From Streptomyces griseoviridis (lineage in GTDB: Bacteria > Actinomycetota > Actinomycetes > Streptomycetales > Streptomycetaceae), in NCBI RefSeq assembly GCF_005222485.1, contig NZ_CP029078.1:5855501-5919500 (forward strand): 64,000 nucleotides of DNA, given 5' to 3'. This document shows, one piece after another, positions 34,562 through 44,001 of the stretch; position 1 is the stretch's first letter; each line of letters starts with the position of its first letter. The position numbers and the translations under genes are program-made. Below the pieces are notes generated by a model. It had not been told where the DNA came from. It did no database searches and saw nothing but the letters and a program-made list of their open reading frames with translations.

Positions 34562-36924
34562 TACTGGCATGCCTCGCAGGACTCGGGGTTTTCCAGGGAG
34601 CAGGCGACGGCGTCGGGCTCTGCGGCCTGCTGGACGGGGACGGTGGCCTGCGCCTGGGCCTGGGCGGCCCGCGCGATCCGGGTCGCCGGACGCGAACGCA
34701 GGTAGTAGGTGGTCTTCAGGCCCGACTTCCAGGCGTACGCGTACATCGAGGAGAGCTTGCCGATGGTCGGCGTCTCCAGGAACAGGTTCAGCGACTGGGC
34801 CTGGTCGAGGTACGGGGTGCGGGCGGCGGCCATGTCGATCAGACCGCGCTGCGGGATCTCCCACGCCGTGCGGTACAGCGCCCGCACGTCCGCCGGGATC
34901 CACGCGAAGTCCTGCACCGAGCCGTTGGCCTCGCGCAGCGCCTCCCGGCTGCGGGCGTCCCAGACGCCCAGCTTCTTCAACTCCTCCACCAGGTAGGAGT
35001 TGACCTGGAGGAACTCGCCTGACAGCGTCTCGCGCTTGAACAGGTTGGACACCTGCGGCTCGATGCACTCGTACACGCCCGCGATGGACGCGATCGTCGC
35101 CGTCGGGGCGATGGCGAGCAGCAGCGAGTTGCGCATGCCGGTGGTGGCGATCCGGGCGCGCAGCGCGGCCCACCGCTCGGGCCAGGTCGGCTCGACGCCG
35201 TAGTGGTCGGGGTGCAGCACACCGCGCGCGGTGCGGGTCTTCTCCCAGGCGGGCAGCGGGCCGTTGCGCTCGGCGAGGTCGGCGGACGCCTCGTAGGCGG
35301 CCAGCATGATCCGCTCGGAGATCCGGGTGGAGAGGGCCTTCGCGCCGTCCGAGTCGAAGGGCAGCCGCAGCTTGAAGAAGACGTCCTGGAGGCCCATGGC
35401 GCCCAGGCCCACGGGCCGCCACTTGGAGTTGGAGCGGCCCGCCTCCTCGGTCGGGTAGAAGTTGATGTCGACGACCCGGTCGAGGAACGTCACGGCGGTG
35501 CGGACGGCCTCGTCGAGGCGCTCCCAGTCGATGTCGCCGTCGGCCACGAACGCGCCGACGTTGATCGAGCCCAGGTTGCAGACCGCGGTCTCGCCGTCGT
35601 CGGTGACCTCCAGGATCTCCGTGCAGAGGTTCGAGGAGTGCACGACGTGGCCCGGCTCGGCCGTCTGGTTCGCGGTCCGGTTGGCGGCGTCCTTGAAGGT
35701 CAGCCAGCCGTTGCCGGTCTGCGCGAGGGTGCGCATCATGCGGCCGTACAGCTCACGGGCCGGCATGGTCTTCTTCGCCAGGCCCGCCGCCTCGGCCTCG
35801 CGGTACACGGCGTCGAACTCGTCGCCCCACAGGTCGACCAGGTCGGGCACGTCCGAGGGGGAGAACAGCGACCACTGCCCGTCGGCGTTGACCCGGCGCA
35901 TGAACTCGTCCGGGATCCAGTGCGCGAGGTTCAGGTTGTGCGTACGCCGGGCGTCCTCACCGGTGTTGTCGCGCAGCTCCAGGAACTCCTCGATGTCGGA
36001 GTGCCAGGTCTCCAGGTAGACCGCGGCCGCGCCCTTGCGCCGGCCGCCCTGGTTGACGGCGGCCACCGAGGCGTCCAGCGTCTTCAGGAACGGCACGATG
36101 CCGTTGGAGTGCCCGTTGGTGCCGCGGATCAGCGAACCGCGGGAGCGGATGCGGGAGTAGGAGAGGCCGATGCCGCCGGCGTGCTTGGAGAGGCGGGCCA
36201 CCTGGTGGTAGCGCCCGTAGATGGAGTCCAGCTCGTCCAGCGGCGAGTCCAGCAGGTAGCAGGACGACATCTGGGGGTGGCGGGTACCGGAGTTGAAGAG
36301 GGTGGGCGAGGACGGCAGGTAGTCCAGGCGGCTCATGAGCCCGTAGAGCGCCGAGACCTCGTCGACCGAGCGGGCGGTGTCGTCCTCGGCGAGGCCGGAG
36401 GCGACCCGCAGCAGGAAGTGCTGGGGCGTCTCGACGACCTTGCGGGTGATCGGGTGGCGCAGCAGGTAGCGGCTGTAGAGGGTGCGCAGGCCGAAGTAGC
36501 CGAAGCGGTCGTCGCCGCGCGGGTCGATCAGCGCGTCCAGGCGGGACGCGTGCACCCGGGCGAACTCCGCGGTGCGGTCGGCGATCAGGCCCTCGCGGTG
36601 GCCGACGGCGATGGACTCGGTGAAGGTCGTGACGCCCTGGGTGGCGGCCTCGACGGCGATGCTGATGGTCAGCAGCCGGGCGGCGAGCCGCGAGTAGGCG
36701 GGGTCCTCCGAGATGAGTCCGGCCGCCGCCTCGGTGGCCAGCTCGCGCAGCTCCGCCTCGTCGGCCCGCGCGGACCGGCCGCGCAGCGCGGAGGCGGCGA
36801 CCCGGCCGGGGTCGGCGTCGGGGAGGTCGGCGGTCAGCTCGGTCAGGGTCCGCAGCAGCGCGGCACCGGGGCCGTCGTTCTCCACCGGGGTGACTGAAGC
36901 CGGGTCGACTGGCGCGATGGTCAC
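34561..36924 (-). CDS. nrdA: Ribonucleotide reductase class Ia, alpha subunit
   Basis: 787 aa from GTG 36924. Reduces ribonucleoside diphosphates. An N-terminal helical region is followed by the ten-stranded barrel: SCYLLDSPLDELDSIY, SSNLCTEILEV (active-site Asn-Cys-Glu), NLGSINVGAFV; the C-terminal redox cysteines are in ESCEACQ. The frame is open into the riboswitch region, but the GTG is preceded by GGGAGAG and matches the expected length. First gene of nrdAB. Confidence 0.95.
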   Translation of the reverse strand: MTIAPVDPASVTPVENDGPGAALLRTLTELTADLPDADPGRVAASALRGRSARADEAELRELATEAAAGLISEDPAYSRLAARLLTISIAVEAATQGVTTFTESIAVGHREGLIADRTAEFARVHASRLDALIDPRGDDRFGYFGLRTLYSRYLLRHPITRKVVETPQHFLLRVASGLAEDDTARSVDEVSALYGLMSRLDYLPSSPTLFNSGTRHPQMSSCYLLDSPLDELDSIYGRYHQVARLSKHAGGIGLSYSRIRSRGSLIRGTNGHSNGIVPFLKTLDASVAAVNQGGRRKGAAAVYLETWHSDIEEFLELRDNTGEDARRTHNLNLAHWIPDEFMRRVNADGQWSLFSPSDVPDLVDLWGDEFDAVYREAEAAGLAKKTMPARELYGRMMRTLAQTGNGWLTFKDAANRTANQTAEPGHVVHSSNLCTEILEVTDDGETAVCNLGSINVGAFVADGDIDWERLDEAVRTAVTFLDRVVDINFYPTEEAGRSNSKWRPVGLGAMGLQDVFFKLRLPFDSDGAKALSTRISERIMLAAYEASADLAERNGPLPAWEKTRTARGVLHPDHYGVEPTWPERWAALRARIATTGMRNSLLLAIAPTATIASIAGVYECIEPQVSNLFKRETLSGEFLQVNSYLVEELKKLGVWDARSREALREANGSVQDFAWIPADVRALYRTAWEIPQRGLIDMAAARTPYLDQAQSLNLFLETPTIGKLSSMYAYAWKSGLKTTYYLRSRPATRIARAAQAQAQATVPVQQAAEPDAVACSLENPESCEACQ

Positions 36925-37060
36925 GTGGGGGCTCTCCCTCGCTCGGCACGGGGGCCTCGAAGAGGGCAGGGGTCGGCCGCGGGCGCACACACGCCGCGTC
37001 CAACCGCCCATTCCGCGAGGCCCGGACGTCTCAGGGCACCCGGACCGGGAGGCCGGGCGC

Positions 37061-37178
37061 ACTGTCGGCAGGTCCTCGGACTGGACGTGCGTACGGCACG
37101 CGGGTACGCGAATGTACGCAAGTACACCGTTGCGGGACAGTTCCGGATTCGCACCGGATTCCCCTGCGGCGACAGCGA
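37061..37178 (-). promoter_or_regulatory. Cobalamin (B12) riboswitch of nrdAB
   Basis: Read leftwards, the leader has the conserved B12 core: GGGGAATCCGGTGCGAATC, then CTGTCCCGCAACGG, then the B12 box AGTCCGAGGACCTGCC (37067-37082). Closing stem P1 pairs CTGTCG with CGACAG. In S. coelicolor a B12 riboswitch represses nrdABS, so this is expected. The GC-rich inverted sequence at about 37021-37060 is a likely expression platform. It ends about 140 bases before nrdA. Confidence 0.93.
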
Positions 37179-37183
37179 GCATG

Positions 37184-37230
37184 AGCATACATCTAGTGCC
37201 GGGCTGCGGTAGCACCCCCAGATGTTGTGT
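37184..37230 (-). promoter_or_regulatory. Two NrdR boxes over the nrdAB promoter
   Basis: Read leftwards, ACACAACATCTGGGGG (37230-37215) and GCACTAGATGTATGCT (37199-37184) resemble the NrdR consensus acaCwAtATaTwGtgt and are separated by exactly 15 bp, the spacing known for paired NrdR boxes. The second box overlaps a TATGCT -10, putting the transcript start right at the riboswitch. Confidence 0.75.
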
Positions 37231-37469
37231 CGTGCCGGTCTCGGAGCGTCAACTCGTAGGTGAGCACAGTGATCTGGCGGGGCCCCCGGAAGCCGCGCGT
37301 CCGGGGGTCGGATGTGCGGGCCGCCGGGTGTCTCGGGAACGCCCCGTGAAGGGCCCTGTGCGCTCGACGCGGGCCCGTCGGGACATCCGTCCGAGGGCGG
37401 CGGCGGGGGCTTCGCGGACGACGGCGAGGGTGCCGGTGCAGCGGCTCGCGGGTGACGGTTCCGGAGCGT

Positions 37470-37510
37470 GACAGCGGGCCGCCGTCCTCCCGGATCGGCG
37501 GCCCGCTGTC
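37470..37510 (-). terminator. Terminator after the symporter gene
   Basis: Perfect 15-bp stem GACAGCGGGCCGCCG with an 11-nt loop, 26 bp beyond the symporter stop. The stretch 37231-37469 between it and the nrdAB promoter holds nothing else that I recognise. Confidence 0.9.
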
Positions 37511-37535
37511 GGTGGTGCGCGGTGCTGGGGGTGTC

Positions 37536-39146
37536 TCAGTGGGTGGAACCCGCCGTCGCCGGGGGCAGTTCGACCTGGACGCCCGGGTCGCCGGCGTCCG
37601 CCGTGTAGTCCTGCGGGCGGGTCTCGTCGACGCCCTCGGGGGCCTTCAGGGCCCGCAGGACGAAGGTGGCGACCACCACGACCAAGGCGTTGAGGGCGAA
37701 CGCGGTCATGCCGATGTAACCGATCTCACCGATGCCGGGGATCTCGTCGGAGGAGCCGCCGAAGTGCTTCTGGGTCGGCGACGCCACCCCGTACGCGGCG
37801 ACCGTGCCGTAGACCATGCCGACCGCCCACCCGGCGAGCAGCGCCCAGCGGTGGCACCAGCGGGTGAAGAGGCCGCCGACCAGGGCCGGGAAGGTCTGAA
37901 GGATCCAGATCCCGCCCAGGAGCTGGAAGTTGATGGCGACCGTCTTGTCCATGGTGAGGACGAACACCAGCGCGCCCACCTTCACCAGCAGCGAGACCAG
38001 CTTGGAGACCCGGGTCTCCTGCTCGGGCGTGGCGTCCGGCTTGATGAAGTCCTTGTAGATGTTGCGGGTGAAGAGGTTCGCCGCCGCGATCGACATGATG
38101 GCCGCGGGCACCAGCGCCCCGATCCCGATCGCCGCGAAGGCCACGCCCGCGAACCAGTCGGGGAACATGTCCTCGAACAGCTGCGGGATCGCCAGCTGTC
38201 CGTTGTCCACCTTCACCCCGGCCGCGATCGCCATGAAGCCGAGCAGCGCCAGCAGGCCGAGCATCAGGGAGTACAGGGGCAGGATCGTGGTGTTGCGGCG
38301 GATCACGTCACGGCTCCTGGAGGAGAGCGTCGCGGTGATCGAGTGCGGGTACATGAACAGCGCCAGCGCGGAGCCGAGCGCCAGCGTGGCGTAGGTCCAC
38401 TGGCCGGCCGCGGGGGGCGCGAGTCCGCCCACGCCCGTCGCGGTGAACTTCGCGTCGGCCTTGGCGAAGATCTCGTCGAAGCCGCCGAGCTTGATCGGGA
38501 TGTAGATGATCGCCACCGCGATGACGATGTAGATCAGCGTGTCCTTCACGAAGGCGATCAGCGCGGGCGCCCGCAGCCCCGAGGAGTAGGTGTACGCGGC
38601 CAGCACGCCGAAGGCGATCAGCAGCGGCAGGTCCTTCACGAACCAGTTGGTGCCGTCGTCGCCGCCCACGCCCATCACGTCGAGCACCGCCTGGATGCCG
38701 ACGAGTTGGAGCGCGATGTACGGCATCGTCGCGAGGATGCCGGTGACGGCGACCGCGAGCGAGAGGCCCTTGGAGCCGAAGCGGCCCCGCACGAAGTCCG
38801 ACGTCGTCACATAGCCGTGCCGGTGCGAGACCGACCAGAGGCGGGGCAGGAAGGTGAAGATCAGCGGGTAGACCAGGATCGTGTACGGCACCGCGAAGAA
38901 GCCGGCCGCGCCCGCCGCGTAGACGGCCGCGGGCACGGCGACGAAGGTGTACGCGGTGTAGAGGTCGCCGCCCAGCAGGAACCAGGTGACCCAGGTGCCG
39001 AACGACCGTCCGCCCAGGCCCCATTCGTCGAGGCTGTGCTCGTTCTCGGCCTTGCGCCAGCGCGCGGCCAGGAAGCCGACGACCGTGACGGCCAGGAAGA
39101 AGAAGATGAAGACGCCGAGCGCGACGCCGTTCACGCCGTCCTTCAT
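37536..39146 (-). CDS. Sodium:solute symporter (MctP-like)
   Basis: 536 aa, about 13 membrane helices, LeuT-like SSS fold. EWGLGGRSFGTWVTWFLLGGDLYTAYTF and ATMPYIALQLVGIQ are the substrate/sodium-site helices typical of monocarboxylate permease MctP and related carriers. The substrate (pyruvate, acetate or lactate class) is inferred from family only. Coupled to the small DUF3311 gene by a 4-bp overlap, an arrangement seen in many actinobacterial members. Confidence 0.9.
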   Translation of the reverse strand: MKDGVNGVALGVFIFFFLAVTVVGFLAARWRKAENEHSLDEWGLGGRSFGTWVTWFLLGGDLYTAYTFVAVPAAVYAAGAAGFFAVPYTILVYPLIFTFLPRLWSVSHRHGYVTTSDFVRGRFGSKGLSLAVAVTGILATMPYIALQLVGIQAVLDVMGVGGDDGTNWFVKDLPLLIAFGVLAAYTYSSGLRAPALIAFVKDTLIYIVIAVAIIYIPIKLGGFDEIFAKADAKFTATGVGGLAPPAAGQWTYATLALGSALALFMYPHSITATLSSRSRDVIRRNTTILPLYSLMLGLLALLGFMAIAAGVKVDNGQLAIPQLFEDMFPDWFAGVAFAAIGIGALVPAAIMSIAAANLFTRNIYKDFIKPDATPEQETRVSKLVSLLVKVGALVFVLTMDKTVAINFQLLGGIWILQTFPALVGGLFTRWCHRWALLAGWAVGMVYGTVAAYGVASPTQKHFGGSSDEIPGIGEIGYIGMTAFALNALVVVVATFVLRALKAPEGVDETRPQDYTADAGDPGVQVELPPATAGSTH

Positions 39147-39406
39147 TCCGCCGCACCCCCCTGCGCGGCGGCGCGGGCGCGCTGCTCACGCTGCCAGAGC
39201 CGGTACGCGGTCATGGTGAGCGCGGTGGAGATCAGCACCCAGGCCATCTGGTACCAGTAGAAGAAGGGGACGCCGATGAACGTCGGGTCCGTCTTCGCGT
39301 ACGACCCGACCCACAGCATCGCCACGAAGGGCGCCACCAGGCAGACCGCGATCACCACCCGGACCGGTGTCACCACCGGTGGTTGCGTCTCCCGAACATC
39401 CGACAT
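39143..39406 (-). CDS. DUF3311 small membrane protein, symporter partner
   Basis: 87 aa with two membrane helices (VVIAVCLVAPFVAMLWVGSY and FFYWYQMAWVLISTALTMTAYRLW), a topology and sequence typical of DUF3311. Members lie directly upstream of SSS symporter genes and are thought to be accessory subunits. ATGA overlap with the symporter. The first gene of a two-gene unit. Confidence 0.88.
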   Translation of the reverse strand: MSDVRETQPPVVTPVRVVIAVCLVAPFVAMLWVGSYAKTDPTFIGVPFFYWYQMAWVLISTALTMTAYRLWQREQRARAAAQGGAAE

Positions 39407-39508
39407 ACCGCGGCTCCGTCCCCTGGCTGCGAATAGCTGCGAACCCGCACTTCACGTGCGCAATGCGCAGGCAATCTAGGTCACGGTGTCAGAGCTGCGG
39501 AAGACCCC

Positions 39509-39530
39509 GTCGGCATATCGGTATGCCGAT
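39509..39530. terminator. Small hairpin after dasR
   Basis: TCGGCATA-TCGG-TATGCCGA: 8-bp stem, 4-nt loop, 41 bp beyond the dasR stop and 103 bp upstream of the DUF3311 start. It may terminate dasR or be an operator for the symporter unit. Confidence 0.45.
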
Positions 39531-39570
39531 TCGGTGAAGGAACGGACGGTCGTGCGAAATGTGAACTCTG

Positions 39571-40485
<915 letters not shown>

Positions 40486-40601
40486 TCAAGTGGTCTACCG
40501 GGAGCGCCCCCGGAAGCGGCCGGATTTTCGAGGGCTTCTTACTTAAAGGTTCCTGCATATGTAGGTCCCATAACGGCTGGTCGGAGCCTATTCGGCCACC
40601 C

Positions 40602-40630
40602 TTGACACGCTTCTTGGTCTGGGCCAAGCT
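40602..40630 (+). promoter_or_regulatory. Candidate dasA promoter
   Basis: TTGACA at 40602-40607, 17 bp, then CAAGCT. The predicted start of transcription falls at or just before the dre at 40637, so DasR would block it. The -10 is weak. Confidence 0.45.
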
Positions 40631-40636
40631 CCCCCT

Positions 40637-40652
40637 ACTGGTCTACACCATT
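40637..40652. promoter_or_regulatory. dre upstream of dasA
   Basis: ACTGGTCTACACCATT; 13 of 16 bases match the consensus. It lies 93 bp before the dasA start, at the predicted transcription start. Confidence 0.88.
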
Positions 40653-40744
40653 GGTCCAGGTCCCGGCTCCACGGGCGGTACGTATGTCGACGACGGACAC
40701 CGCGGGGAGGCAGGGGGGTTTGTGGCATCCCTGAGGAGGATGGC

Positions 40745-42025
40745 GTGAAGCGCAAGCTGATAGCCGCGATCGGTATCGCGGGCATGATGGTCTCCATCGC
40801 GGCATGCGGGGACAGTGACAAGGGCTCGGACAAGCAGGGCGCGGACGCCAAGGAGCTGACCGTCTGGCTCACCGTCGACGCTCAGAACAACTGGCCCGAC
40901 CTGGTGAAGGCCGCCGACGCGGCGATCACCAAGAAGCACCCCGGCATCAAGATCAACCACGAGTACTACGGCTGGCCGGACAAGAACACCAAGCTCGACG
41001 CGGTCCTCGCCACCGACAAGGCGCCGGACGTCGTCGAGATGGGCAACACCGAGATGCTCGGCTACATGGTCAAGGGCGCCTTCGCGCCCCTCGACACGGC
41101 CAAGTTCGACAACTCGTCCGCCTGGCTCGACGGCCTCAAGGCCTCGGTGACCTACGAGGACAAGACCTACGGCGTCCCGTACTACGCCGGCGGCCGGGTC
41201 GCCAACTGGCGCAAGGACGTGTTCGCCGCGGCGGGCGTCAAGACGCCCCCGAAGACGTACGCGGAGCTGACCGCCGCCCTGGACAAGGTCCAGAAGAAGG
41301 AGGGCGACAAGTTCTCCGCCTGGTACCAGCCCACCCGTGACTGGTACGCGGCCATGTCCTTCGTCTACGACGCCGGCGGCGCCATCGCCAAGGAGGAGGG
41401 CGGTCAGTGGAAGGGCAGCCTCTCCTCGCCCGAGTCCCTCAAGGGCCTCGGTGAGTTCAAGAACGTCGTCGACAAGTACATGCACGGCGACAAGACCAAG
41501 GACGAGTCCGACCGCTACATCGTGTACGGCCAGGGCAAGTCGGGCATGATCTTCGGTGCGGCCTGGGAGGGCGCGACCTCCGCCGACCCGAAGAACGACA
41601 AGACCGGCAAGCTCAAGGACAACCTCGAGAACTTCGTGATGCCCGGCCCCTCCGGCAAGAACATGCCGGTCTTCCTGGGCGGTTCGGACCTCGCGGTGCC
41701 GGTCAAGTCCAAGGCGCAGGAAGTCGCCGCCGAGTGGATCAACGCCTTCACCGGTCCCGCCGGACAGAAGGCCCTGATCGCCAAGGGCAACCTGCCCAAC
41801 AACAAGACCGACCTCGCGACCCTCAAGAGCGACCCGGCGACGGCGGTCCCGGCCACCGCGGCCGAGTCCAACTGGTTCGTCCCGATGGCGCCCGGCTGGG
41901 GCCAGGTCGAGAAGGCCCAGGTCCTCCAGACGATGCTCCAGAACATCGGCACCGGCAAGAAGTCGGTCGAGGACGCCGCGAAGGAAGCGGACGCCGCGAT
42001 CGACAAGGTCATCAACACCAAGTGA
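40745..42025 (+). CDS. dasA: Chitobiose-binding lipoprotein DasA
   Basis: 426 aa. Extracellular solute-binding protein (family 1) of the N,N'-diacetylchitobiose ABC importer. Signal peptide with lipobox SIAACG. Mature protein has the two-lobed binding fold; Trp-rich sugar-contact stretches include HEYYGWPDKNTKLDAVLA and AGGRVANWRKDVF. GTG 40745 follows TGAGGAGGA at optimal spacing. Followed by a strong hairpin that would reduce read-through to dasBC. Confidence 0.95.
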   Translation: MKRKLIAAIGIAGMMVSIAACGDSDKGSDKQGADAKELTVWLTVDAQNNWPDLVKAADAAITKKHPGIKINHEYYGWPDKNTKLDAVLATDKAPDVVEMGNTEMLGYMVKGAFAPLDTAKFDNSSAWLDGLKASVTYEDKTYGVPYYAGGRVANWRKDVFAAAGVKTPPKTYAELTAALDKVQKKEGDKFSAWYQPTRDWYAAMSFVYDAGGAIAKEEGGQWKGSLSSPESLKGLGEFKNVVDKYMHGDKTKDESDRYIVYGQGKSGMIFGAAWEGATSADPKNDKTGKLKDNLENFVMPGPSGKNMPVFLGGSDLAVPVKSKAQEVAAEWINAFTGPAGQKALIAKGNLPNNKTDLATLKSDPATAVPATAAESNWFVPMAPGWGQVEKAQVLQTMLQNIGTGKKSVEDAAKEADAAIDKVINTK

Positions 42026-42029
42026 CGCG

Positions 42030-42063
42030 AGGCGGGACCCCGTCCACCGACGGGGTCCCGCCT
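42030..42063 (+). terminator. Attenuator-like hairpin between dasA and dasB
   Basis: Perfect 15-bp stem AGGCGGGACCCCGTC with a 4-nt loop, 4 bp after the dasA stop. Typical of ABC sugar operons, giving excess binding protein over permease. Two near-identical 18-bp stretches beginning CGTGGGACC follow at 42066 and 42107. Confidence 0.85.
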
Positions 42064-42151
42064 TCCGTGGGACCTGTACGACCGCCAGGGCGGGAGGTAC
42101 GGGGCTCGTGGGACCCGTACGACCTGATGAGGGACCGCTGAGGAGCGCGCG

Positions 42152-43141
42152 ATGAGTGCCGCAGACACCACCACCCCCGCCAAGGTGCCGCCACCGCGGC
42201 AGGCACCGCCACCGCCCGCCGCCGGGAAGCCGCGGCGCGCGAGGACCCCGGGCGGCGCGACGACCACTCCGTGGCTGCTGCTCGCCCCCTGCCTGCTGAT
42301 CCTGGCGCTGGTCCTCGGCTATCCGCTGTTCCGCCTGCTCAGCCTCTCCTTCCAGAAGTTCGGGCAGTCCCAGCTCTGGGGCTTCCAGCCCGCCGAGTGG
42401 GTCGGCTTCGACAACTTCACCAAGGTGCTCGGGGACGGCGAGTTCTGGCAGGTCGTGCTGCGCACGATCGTCTTCGCGGCCGGCTCGGTCGTCTTCACCA
42501 TGGTGATCGGCATGCTGGTCGCGCTGCTCCTGCAGCGGGTCTCCGGCTGGGTCAAGACCCTGATCAACATCGTGCTCGTGGCCAGCTGGGGCATGCCGAT
42601 CATCGTCGCCACCACCGTCTTCAAGTGGCTGTTCGACGCCGACTACGGCATCCTCAACGCGCTGCTCAGCAAGCTCCCCGGCGTCGAGATGATCGGCCAC
42701 AACTGGTTCGCCAGCGGGCCCCAGGGCCTGGCCGTGATCATGCTGCTGGTGATCTGGGGCGCCGTCCCGTTCGTGGTGATCACCCTCAGCGCCGGCCTCA
42801 CCCAGGTACCGGCCGAACTGGAGGAGGCCGCCCGGCTCGACGGCGCGGGCGCCTGGGGCGTCTTCCGGTACGTCACCCTGCCCATCCTCAAGCCGATCAT
42901 CGTGATGCTCACGACCCTGTCGGTCATCTGGGACATGGGCGTCTTCCCGCAGGTCTTCGTGATGCGCAACGGCCATCCGGAGGCGGAGTTCCAACTCCTC
43001 ACCACGTACTCGTACGACCGTGCCTTCGTGGTCAACGACTACGCGCAGGGCTCGGCGATCGCCCTCATCACCGTGCTGCTGCTGCTCGGTGTCGTCGCCG
43101 TCTACATGCGTCAGATGCTGAAGATCGGAGACGTCGAATGA
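42152..43141 (+). CDS. dasB: Chitobiose ABC permease DasB
   Basis: 329 aa. Pro-rich cytoplasmic N-terminus (about 1-38), then six membrane helices with the EAA loop ELEEAARLDGAGAWGVFRYVTLPILKP. MalF-like permease. The ATPase is not encoded here; in Streptomyces the shared ATPase MsiK serves the Das system. Start ATG 42152; a gap of 126 bp with a hairpin separates it from dasA. Overlaps dasC by 4 bp. Confidence 0.93.
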   Translation: MSAADTTTPAKVPPPRQAPPPPAAGKPRRARTPGGATTTPWLLLAPCLLILALVLGYPLFRLLSLSFQKFGQSQLWGFQPAEWVGFDNFTKVLGDGEFWQVVLRTIVFAAGSVVFTMVIGMLVALLLQRVSGWVKTLINIVLVASWGMPIIVATTVFKWLFDADYGILNALLSKLPGVEMIGHNWFASGPQGLAVIMLLVIWGAVPFVVITLSAGLTQVPAELEEAARLDGAGAWGVFRYVTLPILKPIIVMLTTLSVIWDMGVFPQVFVMRNGHPEAEFQLLTTYSYDRAFVVNDYAQGSAIALITVLLLLGVVAVYMRQMLKIGDVE

Positions 43142-43992
43142 GTGCCGTGACCGCCCCGGGCGCCGCACGCGCGCCCCGGAAGTCGAAGCTCGGCTGGAAC
43201 GTCCTCGGGCTGCTGGTCTTCGTCGTCGCAGGATTCCCGGTCTACTGGATGCTGAACACGGCGTTCAAGCCGGCCAAGGACGCCATCGACCCCGACCCGA
43301 GCCTGCTGCCGTCGTCCCTGACGCTCTCCAACTTCAGCCGCGCGCTGGACATCGCGGACTTCTGGGGCCCGGTCGGACGGAGCCTGATCGTCTCCCTCTC
43401 GGTGGTCGCGATCGGCGTCTTCGTCGGGCTGCTGGCCGCGCTCGCCATCTCCCGGTTCGCCTTCCGCGGCCGGAAGATCGTGATCGTCGGCATCCTGGCG
43501 GTGCAGATGATCCCGCTGGTCGCCATGATCATCCCGGTCTTCCTGCTCCTCAACGACCTGGGCCAGTACGACAAGCTCACCGGCCTGATCATCACCTATC
43601 TGACCTTCATCCTGCCCTTCACGGTGTGGACGCTGCGCGGCTTCATCGTCAACATCCCGAAGGAGCTGGAGGAGGCGGCCATGGTCGACGGCTGCAGCCG
43701 CACCGGCGCGTTCATCCGGGTGGTCTTCCCGCTCCTCGCCCCCGGAATGGTCGCCACCTCGGTGTACGGCTTCATCCAGGCGTGGAACGAGTACCTGTAC
43801 GCCCTCATGCTGCTCAGCCAGAAGAACCAGACGGCGACCGTCTGGCTCGGCAACTTCACCACCAAGCACGGCACCGAGTACGCCCCGATGATGGCGGGCG
43901 CCACCATGATGGCCCTGCCGATCGTCGTCCTCTTCCTCCTCGTCCAGCGCAAGATGGCCGCGGGCCTCACCGCGGGCGCCGTGAAGGGATAA
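43138..43992 (+). CDS. dasC: Chitobiose ABC permease DasC
   Basis: 284 aa, MalG-like permease with six helices and EAA loop KELEEAAMVDGCSRTGAFIRVVFPLLAPG. ATG 43138 overlaps the dasB stop (ATGA). The frame is open through dasB in another phase and is not coding there. Ends 9 bp before the GH3 gene, so dasB, dasC and dasD probably form one message. Confidence 0.94.
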   Translation: MSAVTAPGAARAPRKSKLGWNVLGLLVFVVAGFPVYWMLNTAFKPAKDAIDPDPSLLPSSLTLSNFSRALDIADFWGPVGRSLIVSLSVVAIGVFVGLLAALAISRFAFRGRKIVIVGILAVQMIPLVAMIIPVFLLLNDLGQYDKLTGLIITYLTFILPFTVWTLRGFIVNIPKELEEAAMVDGCSRTGAFIRVVFPLLAPGMVATSVYGFIQAWNEYLYALMLLSQKNQTATVWLGNFTTKHGTEYAPMMAGATMMALPIVVLFLLVQRKMAAGLTAGAVKG

Positions 43993-44001
43993 CGCCCCCC
44001 G

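Noticed and set aside
42066..42125. Operator function for the repeated CGTGGGACC stretches before dasB
   Set aside because: Two 18-bp copies are visible but lie downstream of the dasA terminator with no dre match; too little to call.
40643..43168. Open frame of 841 codons antisense to dasA and dasB
   Set aside because: Shadow of the das genes; Asp/Glu/Gly/Arg-rich with no domain.
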